Of a stretch of 22,312 nt of DNA, positions 13,565 to 21,360 are shown one piece after another. Each line of letters starts with the position of its first letter. Position 1 is the first letter of the stretch. The DNA is taken from positions 1-22,312 of the forward strand of contig DASUMP010000102.1 of NCBI GenBank assembly GCA_036277635.1, given 5' to 3'. The notes beneath the pieces were generated by a model. It was not told the origin of the DNA. It ran no database searches and saw only the letters and a program-made list of their open reading frames with translations. This stretch comes from DASUMP01 sp036277635. Lineage in GTDB: Bacteria > Actinomycetota > Acidimicrobiia > IMCC26256 > PALSA-610. Position numbers and translations under genes: made by a program.

Positions 13565-14683
13565 ATGGACTTCTCGCTCACCGAGACCCAAGAAGAGCTC
13601 GCCGGGCTCGCGCGCAAGATCCTCAGCGACCGGATGACGACCGCGCACCTCAAGGCGGTCGAGCGCACCGACACCGGCTACGACGCCGACACCTGGCGCG
13701 AGCTCGGCGCCGCCAACCTGCTCGGCGTGGGCGTGCCCGAAGCCCACGGTGGCCTCGGGCTCGGCTTCCTCGACCTGTGCATGGTGCTGCGCGAAGTCGG
13801 CCGGCACGTCGCGCCGCTCCCCGCGATCGCGACGCTCGCGAGCGCGGCGCTGCCCATCGCCTCGTTCGGCACCGACGCGCAGCGCGCCGTGTTGGCCGAC
13901 GTCGTGTCGGGCGACGCCGTGCTCACCGCTGCGCTCCAAGAGCACACGGCCGAGCCCGAGTCGCCCACGACTCGCGCCACTCGCGAGGGCGACGGCTGGC
14001 GCATCGACGGCGTGAAGACCGCGGTGCCCTACGCGCACGTCGCCCGCCTGATGCTGGTGCCTGCGGCGACCGACGCCGGCGTCGCGCTGTTCCTCGTCGC
14101 GCCGAGCGCGACCGGCGTCACGCTCGACCGCCAAGAAGGTCAGAGCGCGGAGCCGATCTTCCTCGTGACGCTCGACGGCGTGCGCGTCGGCAGCGACGCC
14201 CTCCTCGGCGGCGACGCCGCCGACGGCGCCGCGGCACTGCGCTTCACGCTCGACCGCACGATGGTCGCGATGTGCGCGGTGGTGTCGGGGACGAGCGCGG
14301 AGGCGGTGCGCATCACCGCCGCGTACAGCGCCGAGCGCAAGCAGTTCGGACACCCGATCGGCGAGTTCCAGGCCGTGCACACCCGCATGGCCGACGCGTA
14401 CATCGACTCCCAGGCGATCGAGCTCACGATGCTCCAGGCCGCCACGCACCTCGACGAGGGCCGCGACGTCCCCGACGAGGTGCTCACCGCGAAGTTCTGG
14501 GCCGCCGACGGCGGGCATCGCGTAGGGCACGCCTGCCTGCACGTGCACGGCGGGATCAGCATCGACCTCGACTACCCGATCCACCGCTACTTCCTGTGGC
14601 TCAAGCAGGCCGAGTTCACCCTCGGCGCCGCCACCCCACAGCTCGTGCGCCTCGGCCGCCACCTCGCTGACACCCCCGCGTAG
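13565..14683 (+). CDS. Acyl-CoA dehydrogenase, FadE28/ChsE1-like partner subunit
   Basis: Predicted 372 aa. It has the acyl-CoA dehydrogenase fold but is divergent: the central flavin signature is weak (LTAALQEHTAEP), Asp230 (FTLDRTMVA) stands where active homologues have the catalytic Glu, and the C-terminus has GHRVGHACLHVHGGISIDLDYP-type residues ending HRYFLWLKQAEFTLGAA and QLVRLGRHLADTPA. This ending is close to what I recall of mycobacterial FadE28 (ChsE1), the subunit that completes the flavin site without supplying the base. The ATG follows an AAAGGAG ribosome site that overlaps the preceding stop codon. With the FadE29-like gene it should form a heterotetramer. The gene ends at a hairpin shared with the convergent LLM gene. 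Confidence 0.93.
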   Translation: MDFSLTETQEELAGLARKILSDRMTTAHLKAVERTDTGYDADTWRELGAANLLGVGVPEAHGGLGLGFLDLCMVLREVGRHVAPLPAIATLASAALPIASFGTDAQRAVLADVVSGDAVLTAALQEHTAEPESPTTRATREGDGWRIDGVKTAVPYAHVARLMLVPAATDAGVALFLVAPSATGVTLDRQEGQSAEPIFLVTLDGVRVGSDALLGGDAADGAAALRFTLDRTMVAMCAVVSGTSAEAVRITAAYSAERKQFGHPIGEFQAVHTRMADAYIDSQAIELTMLQAATHLDEGRDVPDEVLTAKFWAADGGHRVGHACLHVHGGISIDLDYPIHRYFLWLKQAEFTLGAATPQLVRLGRHLADTPA

Positions 14684-14688
14684 CTGCG

Positions 14689-14705
14689 CGCGCCGCCGCG
14701 GCGCG
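14689..14705. terminator. GC hairpin between convergent genes
   Basis: A perfect 7-bp stem (CGCGCCG / CGGCGCG) with a 3-base loop begins just after the TAG of the FadE28-like gene. It lacks a T-run, as is common for actinobacterial terminators, and lies in the 110-bp gap before the convergent LLM gene. I see no gene in that gap. Confidence 0.4.
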
Positions 14706-14793
14706 GTGAGGAGTGAAGGGATCTCCGGAAGGGGTCCGGAAATCGGTACACACCTCGTCGTGCCCGCCGGCTCGGACGGACCTACCGGTTCGG

Positions 14794-15552
14794 TCAGGCG
14801 TCGCGGGCGGCGAGGAGGCGGGCGACGGGTTCGAGGTCGAACGGGGGCCCGGTCATCACGATGATGTGCTCGGCGCCGGCGTCGAGGTACGCCTGGTGGT
14901 CGTCGACCTCGTTGGGGCGGATCGAGACGGTGCGTTCGATCTGGTGCGGAGCGCGATCGAGGCGCGCGCACCACTCGTCCAGGACGGCGTTCTTGTGCGC
15001 GAAGTGCTCGGGCGGTCCGAACGAGTTCCACATGTCGGCGTGTTCGGCGGTGAGGCGGAGCGTCACCTTCTCGCCGCTCCCGCCGATCAGGATCGGCAGC
15101 GACCCGCGGGGCGGGGGAGTGAGGTTCGCGAACCGCTCCATGATGATCGGTAGGTCGCGTCCGAGGTCGCGCAGGCGTGAGGGCGCGGTGCCGAACTCGT
15201 ATCCGTACTCGTCATAGTCGCGTTCGAACCACCCGGAGCCGATGCCGAGGACGAAGCGGCCGTCGCTCAGGTGGTCGATGGTGCGCGCCATGTCGGCGAG
15301 CAGGTTCGGGTTGCGATACGAGTTGCACGTGACCAGCGCGCCGATGGCGGCACGTTCGGTCTCGACGGCCATCGCCGCGAGCAGCGAATAGCACTCGAAG
15401 TGGGCGGCGTGCTCGTCGCCGTACAGCGGGTAGAAGTGGTCCCACACCCAGATGCTGTCGACACCGAGCGCGTCGGCGTCGCGCCACGCGCGGCGCAGGT
15501 CGTCGACCGTCGTGGCCTGCGGGTGCAGCTGCACGCCGACCTGGAAGCCCAT
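14794..15552 (-). CDS. LLM class F420-dependent oxidoreductase (Rv1855c/TIGR03560-like)
   Basis: Predicted 252 aa luciferase-like TIM-barrel oxidoreductase. Recognisable family segments are GVQLHPQATTVDDLR, SIWVWDHFYPLYGD, ALVTCNSYRNPNLLADMART, LGIGSGWFERDYDEYGYEF and LPILIGGSGEKVTLRL. The group matches the probable F420-dependent family typified by Rv1855c; these use reduced deazaflavin F420 in place of FMN, though the substrate is generally unknown. The ATG at 15552 has a GAGGAG ribosome site about 8 bases upstream. It is slightly shorter than many relatives (about 270-300 aa) but has intact barrel segments. It follows RNase D on the same strand after 41 bp, separated by a strong hairpin. 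Confidence 0.93.
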   Translation of the reverse strand: MGFQVGVQLHPQATTVDDLRRAWRDADALGVDSIWVWDHFYPLYGDEHAAHFECYSLLAAMAVETERAAIGALVTCNSYRNPNLLADMARTIDHLSDGRFVLGIGSGWFERDYDEYGYEFGTAPSRLRDLGRDLPIIMERFANLTPPPRGSLPILIGGSGEKVTLRLTAEHADMWNSFGPPEHFAHKNAVLDEWCARLDRAPHQIERTVSIRPNEVDDHQAYLDAGAEHIIVMTGPPFDLEPVARLLAARDA

Positions 15553-15561
15553 GCACTCGCT

Positions 15562-15593
15562 CCTCGCGACTCGCTCCGGGTGAGTCGCGGAGG
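15562..15593 (-). terminator. Strong hairpin between rnd-like and LLM genes
   Basis: CGCGACTC (15565-15572) and GAGTCGCG (15582-15589) form a perfect 8-bp stem with a 9-base loop, extended by CCT/AGG with one bulged base. It fills most of the 41-bp gap between the RNase D stop and the LLM start. It may be a partial terminator for the upstream genes or an mRNA processing/stability element; no T-run is present. Confidence 0.45.
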
Positions 15594-16766
15594 CTACCGG
15601 TCCTCGAGCACCAATCGACGACCGCCGTCTTCGAAGCGCAGCGCGGCGTGGCCGTGCAGCAGCCGGGTCAGCGGCCCGCCGACGAGATCGGCGCGCCACC
15701 CCACCGAGAGGCGACCGCTGCCGTCGCGCAACAGGTCGGTGACGTCGTTGCGGGTCCCGAGGAGCGACGCCTCGATGCCGAGCTCGCCGGCACGCTGCGC
15801 GACCCACGCGCCGAGGACGGTGGCCGCCGGCGCGAGGGCGCGATCGAGGTGGTCGGAGTCGGGGAGGCGCAGCGCGCTCGCGGGGAGCTCCGCGCCGGCG
15901 CGCACGGCGTCGAGGATCTCGCGCGCCGCGCCGTCGCGGAGGTGCCGGCCGTCGAGGCCGCGTATGTCGGCGAGCTCGTCGCGCGTGGTCGGCGCGCGCG
16001 CGATGACGCCGGCGAGGCCGAGGTCGGGGAGCACGAGGCGAGGCGGTTGGTCGTTCGCCTCCGCGGTGCGTTCGCGCCAGGCGGTGACCTCCTGCGCGAT
16101 CCCGCGCGACTTCCCGCGCAGCTGTCGTGAGCTCTTCAGCTTCCACCACGCGGTCTCGGGGTCGGGTCGCGTCCGGTCGCGCGCGCGGCGGATCTCGCAC
16201 TCGTCGAGCGCCCACTCGAGCCGCCCTGCTTCGGTGAGCTGGGGGACGAGCAGGTCGCGCAGCGCGAGCAGGTGCTCGACGTCGGCGGCGGCGTACGCGC
16301 GGGGGCCGGGCCCGAGCGGTCGGCGCGTCCAGTCGGTGAGCCGGTCGCCCTTGGTGATGGTGACGCCGAGTAGCCGTTCGGCGAGCGACAACAACGAGGG
16401 CGTGCCCATCCCGACGAACCCGGCCGCGACCTGGGTGTCGAAGAGCTGCGCGGGCACGGCGCCGCACGCGCGCTCGAGGATCGCGAGGTCCTGATCCGAC
16501 GCGTGCGCCACCATCGTCGTGCGTTCGAGCACGGCGCCGAGCGGTGCGACGTCGACGGCGAGCGGGTCGACGAGCGCGAGCCCGTCGCTCCACGCGATCT
16601 GCACGAGCGCGAGGCGGGGCCAGTAGGTGCGTTCGCCGTGGAACTCGGTGTCGATCGCGAGCGCGGGCTCGTCGGCCAGCTCGCGCGTCAGCTCGTCGAG
16701 CGCGCGCGCGTCGTCGATCCAGCGGGGTTCCACGGCGCCAGTCTCGCGGACGGCGAGCGCCGCCAC
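15594..16766 (-). CDS. rnd: Ribonuclease D family 3'-5' exonuclease with HRDC domain
   Basis: Predicted 390 aa. The DEDD-y exonuclease domain is at residues ~20-190: Asp39 and Glu41 in IDTEF (Exo I), Asp93 in HASDQDL (Exo II), and Tyr158/Asp162 in YAAAD (Exo III). The TWPRLALVQIA-type strand and the FDTQVAAGFVGMG segment are typical of RNase D. A C-terminal HRDC domain is suggested by the WRERTAEANDQPPRLVLPD and ELADIRGLDGRHLRD segments. RNase D trims tRNA and other RNA 3' ends. The start is GTG at 16766; a second in-frame GTG at 16733 (VEPRWIDD) is equally possible. It lies 15 bp after the 2OG-oxygenase-like gene in the same operon. Confidence 0.92.
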   Translation of the reverse strand: MAALAVRETGAVEPRWIDDARALDELTRELADEPALAIDTEFHGERTYWPRLALVQIAWSDGLALVDPLAVDVAPLGAVLERTTMVAHASDQDLAILERACGAVPAQLFDTQVAAGFVGMGTPSLLSLAERLLGVTITKGDRLTDWTRRPLGPGPRAYAAADVEHLLALRDLLVPQLTEAGRLEWALDECEIRRARDRTRPDPETAWWKLKSSRQLRGKSRGIAQEVTAWRERTAEANDQPPRLVLPDLGLAGVIARAPTTRDELADIRGLDGRHLRDGAAREILDAVRAGAELPASALRLPDSDHLDRALAPAATVLGAWVAQRAGELGIEASLLGTRNDVTDLLRDGSGRLSVGWRADLVGGPLTRLLHGHAALRFEDGGRRLVLEDR

Positions 16767-16781
16767 CGTGCGGAGCGCGAC

Positions 16782-17783
16782 TCAGCCGGGCGGGAACCGG
16801 ATGTACTCGTCGACGAGGACCTTGGCCAGCTCCTCGTCGGCCGGGACGGTGTCGCCGATCCGACCGCGAGCGCGCAGGTCGGCGACGAGACGGTCGAGCA
16901 CCACATCGATCGTGAGGTCGTCGGCGTGGGCCCGCCACGCGTCGCGTTCCTCGGTGCTCTCGAAGCAGTACGCCTTCCAGGAGACCGAGAACCGCAGCTC
17001 GTCCCACCGGTAGGTCGCGACGGTCGAATCGCCGTCGTGCACGACCCACGTGTCGTCGCCCGCGAAGTCGAGCGACATGCCGGGACGCAACGGCGCGACG
17101 CCGGCGTCGGGTCCACCGACGCGCCCGACGCCGTGGAACACCGAGTCGGTGTCGAGGACGAGCGCGCTGTCGTTGCGCACCTGGTGCGCGGCCGCGGGCG
17201 CGTCGGGACCGTTCGGGTAGTGCACGAACTCGCCGCCGGCGCAGTCGTGGAACCAGGCGACGCCGGTCGCGATCGGCATCCGGTGCTCCTCGAACAAGTC
17301 GGAGTGGCGCATGACGACGAGGAGCCACTGCGGCACGACCTTGCGGTCGCAGCCGCGGAACTCGGGGACGTCGGTGTGGATCGCGAGCTCTTGGCCGGGC
17401 ACGAGCAGGTTGGCGAACACGATCGCGGGTTCGATGACTGCGCGACCGTGCACCGCGCGCGCGGCGTCGACGAAGCCTTGGTGGTGCAGGAACGGCTCGA
17501 TGCCCTCGATGCGCGGCGTCTGGCCGTAGGCGTACTCGTCGCGGAAGTAGTTGGTGCGCGCCGCGAGCGTGGGCACCGGCTCGCGCTCGCCGCGTAGCCC
17601 GCCGGTGCGCACGAAGTTCGTGACCGCGTCGTACCGCTGCGGCAGACCGGAGGCGAACGCGCTGCCGATCGGCTCCTCGGAGTACATGCGGTAGCGACCG
17701 AACCGCTCGCACAGCTCCACGAGCGCGGCCGCGCCCTCCTCGCCGAGCAGGGGATCGATCGCCACCACGGTGTGCGAGCTCAC
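16782..17783 (-). CDS. 2OG-Fe(II) oxygenase-like protein of unknown substrate
   Basis: Predicted 333 aa. I recognise a possible facial-triad pattern: His136 and Asp138 in IHTDVPEF, and His217 in VFHGVGR, with a double-stranded beta-helix-like series of strands between (VPQWLLVVM, GVAWFHDCAGGEFVHYP, SALVLDTDSVFHG). That layout, H-x-D...H, is that of 2-oxoglutarate/Fe(II) oxygenases; an Arg in the following strand (DELRFSVSWKAY) could bind 2-oxoglutarate. The C-terminal ~60 residues are helical and charged. The GTG at 17783 follows an AGAGGA ribosome site and is 85 bp from the divergent VOC gene. I cannot name the substrate; the protein may be an uncharacterised actinobacterial family. Confidence 0.75.
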   Translation of the reverse strand: MSSHTVVAIDPLLGEEGAAALVELCERFGRYRMYSEEPIGSAFASGLPQRYDAVTNFVRTGGLRGEREPVPTLAARTNYFRDEYAYGQTPRIEGIEPFLHHQGFVDAARAVHGRAVIEPAIVFANLLVPGQELAIHTDVPEFRGCDRKVVPQWLLVVMRHSDLFEEHRMPIATGVAWFHDCAGGEFVHYPNGPDAPAAAHQVRNDSALVLDTDSVFHGVGRVGGPDAGVAPLRPGMSLDFAGDDTWVVHDGDSTVATYRWDELRFSVSWKAYCFESTEERDAWRAHADDLTIDVVLDRLVADLRARGRIGDTVPADEELAKVLVDEYIRFPPG

Positions 17784-17856
17784 GGGGTCCTCTTCGTACG
17801 GGGTCGAACCGGGGGATTCTCGTGCGGGACGCGGGCGACCGCCAGCGGCACGCGGG

Positions 17857-17862
17857 TACCGT
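17857..17862 (+). promoter_or_regulatory. Candidate leaderless -10 TACCGT
   Basis: TACCGT is followed by six bases and then the ATG at 17869; a weak -35 (GCGACC, 17835-17840) lies 16 bases upstream. The spacing predicts a transcript starting at the initiation codon, in agreement with the lack of a ribosome site. Confidence 0.5.
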
Positions 17863-17868
17863 CGATCC

Positions 17869-18387
17869 ATGACCTCAGACACGCGCGACCTCACCGAGCT
17901 CGCGGCTCGCCGCCGGCGGCTGCGCGAGACGTACCTGCGGCCCGACGGCGAGCGCCCCGAGAGCACCGGCGGCGGCGTCCACCACTTCGCGCTGATCTGC
18001 TCCGACCCCGAACAGACGGTGCGCTTCTACCAAGACCTCCTCGGCTTCCCGCTCGTCGAGCTCTTCGAGAACCGGGACTACCCGGGCTCGACCCACTTCT
18101 TCTTCGACGTCGGCAACCGCACGATGCTGGGGTTCTTCGACTTCCCCGGTCTCGGCCTCGAACCGGTGCCCGAGGGCCTCGGTGGCGTGCAGCACGTCGC
18201 GGTGTCGGTCACCCCGGAGCGCTTCGAGGAGCTCAAGGCGCGGCTCACCGAGGCCGGCGTCGCGTACATCGGGCCCGATCGCGGGATCGAGGAGTCGGTG
18301 TACTTCAAGGACCCCGACGGGATCCAGGTCGAGCTGATCCGCCAGCCGCTGTTCGAGATGCCGGAGTCGGCACCGGCCGAGGACTGA
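17869..18387 (+). CDS. VOC (glyoxalase/bleomycin resistance/dioxygenase) family protein
   Basis: Predicted 172 aa. A helical, Arg-rich N-terminal extension of about 35 residues (ELAARRRRLRETYLRP) precedes one VOC unit built of two beta-alpha-beta-beta-beta modules. Likely metal ligands are a His in GVHHFALIC, a His in VQHVAVSV and a Glu in DGIQVELI, the standard VOC positions. The middle stretch FYQDLLGFPLVELFENRDYPGSTHFFFDVG is typical of ring-cleavage or glyoxalase-type members; the reaction is not determinable. The ATG is 6 bases from a -10-like hexamer. It is divergent from the 2OG-oxygenase-like gene and convergent with ccdA. Confidence 0.9.
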   Translation: MTSDTRDLTELAARRRRLRETYLRPDGERPESTGGGVHHFALICSDPEQTVRFYQDLLGFPLVELFENRDYPGSTHFFFDVGNRTMLGFFDFPGLGLEPVPEGLGGVQHVAVSVTPERFEELKARLTEAGVAYIGPDRGIEESVYFKDPDGIQVELIRQPLFEMPESAPAED

Positions 18388-18392
18388 CGCAG

Positions 18393-18405
18393 GACGGTCG
18401 CCGTC
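18393..18405. terminator. Short hairpin between convergent VOC and ccdA genes
   Basis: GACGG-TCG-CCGTC, a 5-bp stem with a 3-base loop, occupies most of the 24-bp gap between two convergent stop codons. It is short and without a T-run, so terminator function is only a possibility. Confidence 0.25.
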
Positions 18406-18411
18406 GCGCGC

Positions 18412-19227
18412 TCAGCCGAGCTCGACGAGCCACTCGAACGGCGGTCCGGCGTCGTCGAGGAACGTGAGCAGCTCGCTCGACAGGCGCGACAGCTGGTCGA
18501 AGACGAGCAGCACGCCGAAGCCGAGCAGGATCGTCGCGGAGCCGGCGACGAGCGCGGCGGTGTGGCGCTTCGCGAAGCCGAGCGCGCCTTGGAGTCGCCC
18601 GAACGCGAGCCCGGTCACGAGGAACGGGACGCCGAGTCCGAGCGTGTACGCCGCGAGCAACGTGCCGCCGGCCCACGCGCGGTCTTGGTTCGCGGCGATG
18701 CCGAGGATCGACGCGAGCACCGGACCGATGCACGGCGTCCACCCGAACGCGAGCGCCGCGCCCGCGACGACCGGTGCGGCGGCACCGAAACGGCCGAGTC
18801 GCGGATGGAACCGCGCCTCGCGGTACAGCCACGGCGCGCGCACGACGAGCGAGCCGAGCAGGAACAGCGCCATCGCCACCATCAGCGCGCCCGAGAGTCG
18901 CGTCAGCGTCTCCTGGTTGCGCACGAGGGTGCGGCCGAGCGCGGAGGCGCCGAGCCCGAACGGCACCCACACGAGGCCGAAGCCCACGACGAACAGCCCC
19001 GTCGTGGCCGCGATCCGCGCCGAGTGCCGACGGTGGCCCTCCTCGAGGGTGGCGCTGTCGAGTCCGGTGACGAGCGAGAGGTACGCGGGCACGAGCGGCA
19101 GCACGCACGGTGACAGGAAGGAGATCAGCCCGCCGCCGAACGCGGCGAGGTACGCGAACGCGTTCACCTCGTCGATGCGCCACGTCTCACCGAGCGCCGC
19201 GAGCACCGACGCCGGGAGGGGGAGCAT
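18412..19227 (-). CDS. ccdA: Cytochrome c biogenesis protein CcdA
   Basis: Predicted 271 aa integral membrane protein with about six or seven hydrophobic segments. The redox-active cysteines of the CcdA/DsbD-beta family are present: Cys41 in SFLSPCVLPLVPAYL and Cys166 in GWTPCIGPVLA, each in its usual Pro-flanked motif. CcdA carries electrons from cytoplasmic thioredoxin across the membrane to extracytoplasmic thioredoxin-like proteins, for cytochrome c maturation or disulfide reduction. The ATG at 19227 is six bases after a -10-like CACAAT, indicating a leaderless transcript. No ResB/ResC or thioredoxin-like partner is nearby, so it appears to act as a stand-alone gene here. Confidence 0.95.
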   Translation of the reverse strand: MLPLPASVLAALGETWRIDEVNAFAYLAAFGGGLISFLSPCVLPLVPAYLSLVTGLDSATLEEGHRRHSARIAATTGLFVVGFGLVWVPFGLGASALGRTLVRNQETLTRLSGALMVAMALFLLGSLVVRAPWLYREARFHPRLGRFGAAAPVVAGAALAFGWTPCIGPVLASILGIAANQDRAWAGGTLLAAYTLGLGVPFLVTGLAFGRLQGALGFAKRHTAALVAGSATILLGFGVLLVFDQLSRLSSELLTFLDDAGPPFEWLVELG

Positions 19228-19233
19228 CCGCCC

Positions 19234-19239
19234 ATTGTG
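19234..19239 (-). promoter_or_regulatory. Candidate leaderless -10 CACAAT of ccdA
   Basis: CACAAT on the minus strand matches TATAAT at 4 of 6 positions and ends six bases before the ccdA ATG, the same spacing seen at other genes of the window. Confidence 0.4.
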
Positions 19240-19277
19240 CGTCAGCCGTGCACTCCGGTCCTCACCGGCGCGAGCCG

Positions 19278-19283
19278 TAGGCT
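19278..19283 (+). promoter_or_regulatory. Candidate -10 TAGGCT of SDR gene
   Basis: TAGGCT fits TAnnnT and lies five bases before the 19-bp palindrome, so transcription would begin inside that operator, with the GTG at 19344 about 55 bases further on. No clear -35 is seen. Confidence 0.4.
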
Positions 19284-19288
19284 CACCG

Positions 19289-19307
19289 ATCTGACACACC
19301 GTCAGAT
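19289..19307. promoter_or_regulatory. Putative operator, perfect 7-5-7 inverted repeat
   Basis: ATCTGACACACCGTCAGAT has perfect 7-bp arms (ATCTGAC / GTCAGAT) around a 5-bp centre. A further half-site, GTCAGA, follows at 19309-19314. It sits at the presumed transcription start of the SDR gene, in the divergent ccdA/SDR gap, and has a near copy at 11940-11958 before the transporter operon. The form suggests a TetR-family-like dimeric repressor. Confidence 0.6.
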
Positions 19308-19343
19308 GGTCAGACGAGGTCGACGGCGACACGGGAGACGAGG

Positions 19344-20147
19344 GTGGAGCAGCTGCTCGCGCAATACGACCAGACCGGCAAGGTGGCCGTGCTCACCGGG
19401 GTGGGCAGCGGGATCGGCAAGGCGACCGCGCTCGCGCTCGCACGCCTCGGCGCCACGATCGTCGGCGGCGACATCGACGGCGCAGCCGCGCAGGCCACGG
19501 TCGACGAGATCACCGCGGCGGGCGGGCGCGCGGCGGCGCAGGTCACCGACGTCACGAGTCGCGACGCGGTCGAGGCGTTGATCGACCGGGCGGTGAAGGA
19601 CCACGGCCGGCTCGACGTCATGGGGAACATCGCCGGCGTCCCGCACAACAAGATGGTCGCCGACTGCACCGACGAAGAGTTCGAGCGCATCCTCGCGATC
19701 AACCTGAAGAGCGTGTTCTACGGGTGTCGCGCCGCGATCCGACACATGGTGCCGCAGGGGTCGGGCTGCATCGTCAACATCTCGTCGGGCGCGATCGACT
19801 TCCCGGCCCCGACGCTCGCGTGCTACGCGATGACCAAGGCCGCGGTCGCGATGCTGACGAAGACGCTCGCCACCGAGGTCGGTCGGCACGGAGTGCGCGT
19901 GAACGCGTTGGCGCCCGGGATGATCCTCACCAACTTCTCGCGCCACAACTTCGTCGACGCCGACGGCAACGTCGTCCCCGAGAAGCTCGAGGCGTACCAC
20001 CAGCGCGCCAGCGCGCAGGCGCCGCTCGGGCGGGCGGGCACGGCCGAAGACGTCGCCGATGCGATCGTGTGGCTCGCCTCCGACGCGGCCAGCTTCGTCA
20101 CCGGCCAGATCGTGCGCCCCAACGGCGGCGTCTCGATGCCTTGGTGA
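19344..20147 (+). CDS. Short-chain dehydrogenase/reductase (SDR)
   Basis: Predicted 267 aa classical SDR. Cofactor motif TGVGSGIG is at residues 18-25, NIAG replaces the usual NNAG, and the catalytic residues are Ser148, Tyr161 and Lys165 (YAMTK). Asp after the second strand (GGDIDG) favours NAD(H). The C-terminus ends in GQIVRPNGGVSMPW, as in many FabG-like and hydroxyacyl-CoA or hydroxysteroid dehydrogenases. The GTG at 19344 has a GGGAG ribosome site. Its promoter carries the same operator type as the HAAT transporter operon, so it probably acts in the pathway for the substrate imported by that system. It is transcribed alone or with the downstream helicase after 40 bp. Confidence 0.94.
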   Translation: MEQLLAQYDQTGKVAVLTGVGSGIGKATALALARLGATIVGGDIDGAAAQATVDEITAAGGRAAAQVTDVTSRDAVEALIDRAVKDHGRLDVMGNIAGVPHNKMVADCTDEEFERILAINLKSVFYGCRAAIRHMVPQGSGCIVNISSGAIDFPAPTLACYAMTKAAVAMLTKTLATEVGRHGVRVNALAPGMILTNFSRHNFVDADGNVVPEKLEAYHQRASAQAPLGRAGTAEDVADAIVWLASDAASFVTGQIVRPNGGVSMPW

Positions 20148-20169
20148 CGGTCCCGACGGGGCGGCGGGC

Positions 20170-20175
20170 TAACGT
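20170..20175 (+). promoter_or_regulatory. Candidate -10 TAACGT of helicase gene
   Basis: TAACGT lies 12 bases before the GTG at 20188, which would leave a leader of only about six bases. No ribosome site is present between the two, in line with a near-leaderless mRNA. Confidence 0.4.
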
Positions 20176-20187
20176 GGACCGGTTCCC

Positions 20188-21331
<1,144 letters not shown>

Positions 21332-21360
<29 letters not shown>

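Noticed and set aside
11953..13674. A 573-codon minus-strand open frame
   Set aside because: It is antisense to the MazG-like and FadE29-like genes and has no recognisable domain.
14794..17712. A 972-codon open frame on the minus strand
   Set aside because: Only its last 252 residues, from the ATG at 15552, are a real LLM protein. The upstream part is an Arg/Ala-rich off-frame read of the RNase D and oxygenase genes, not a fusion.
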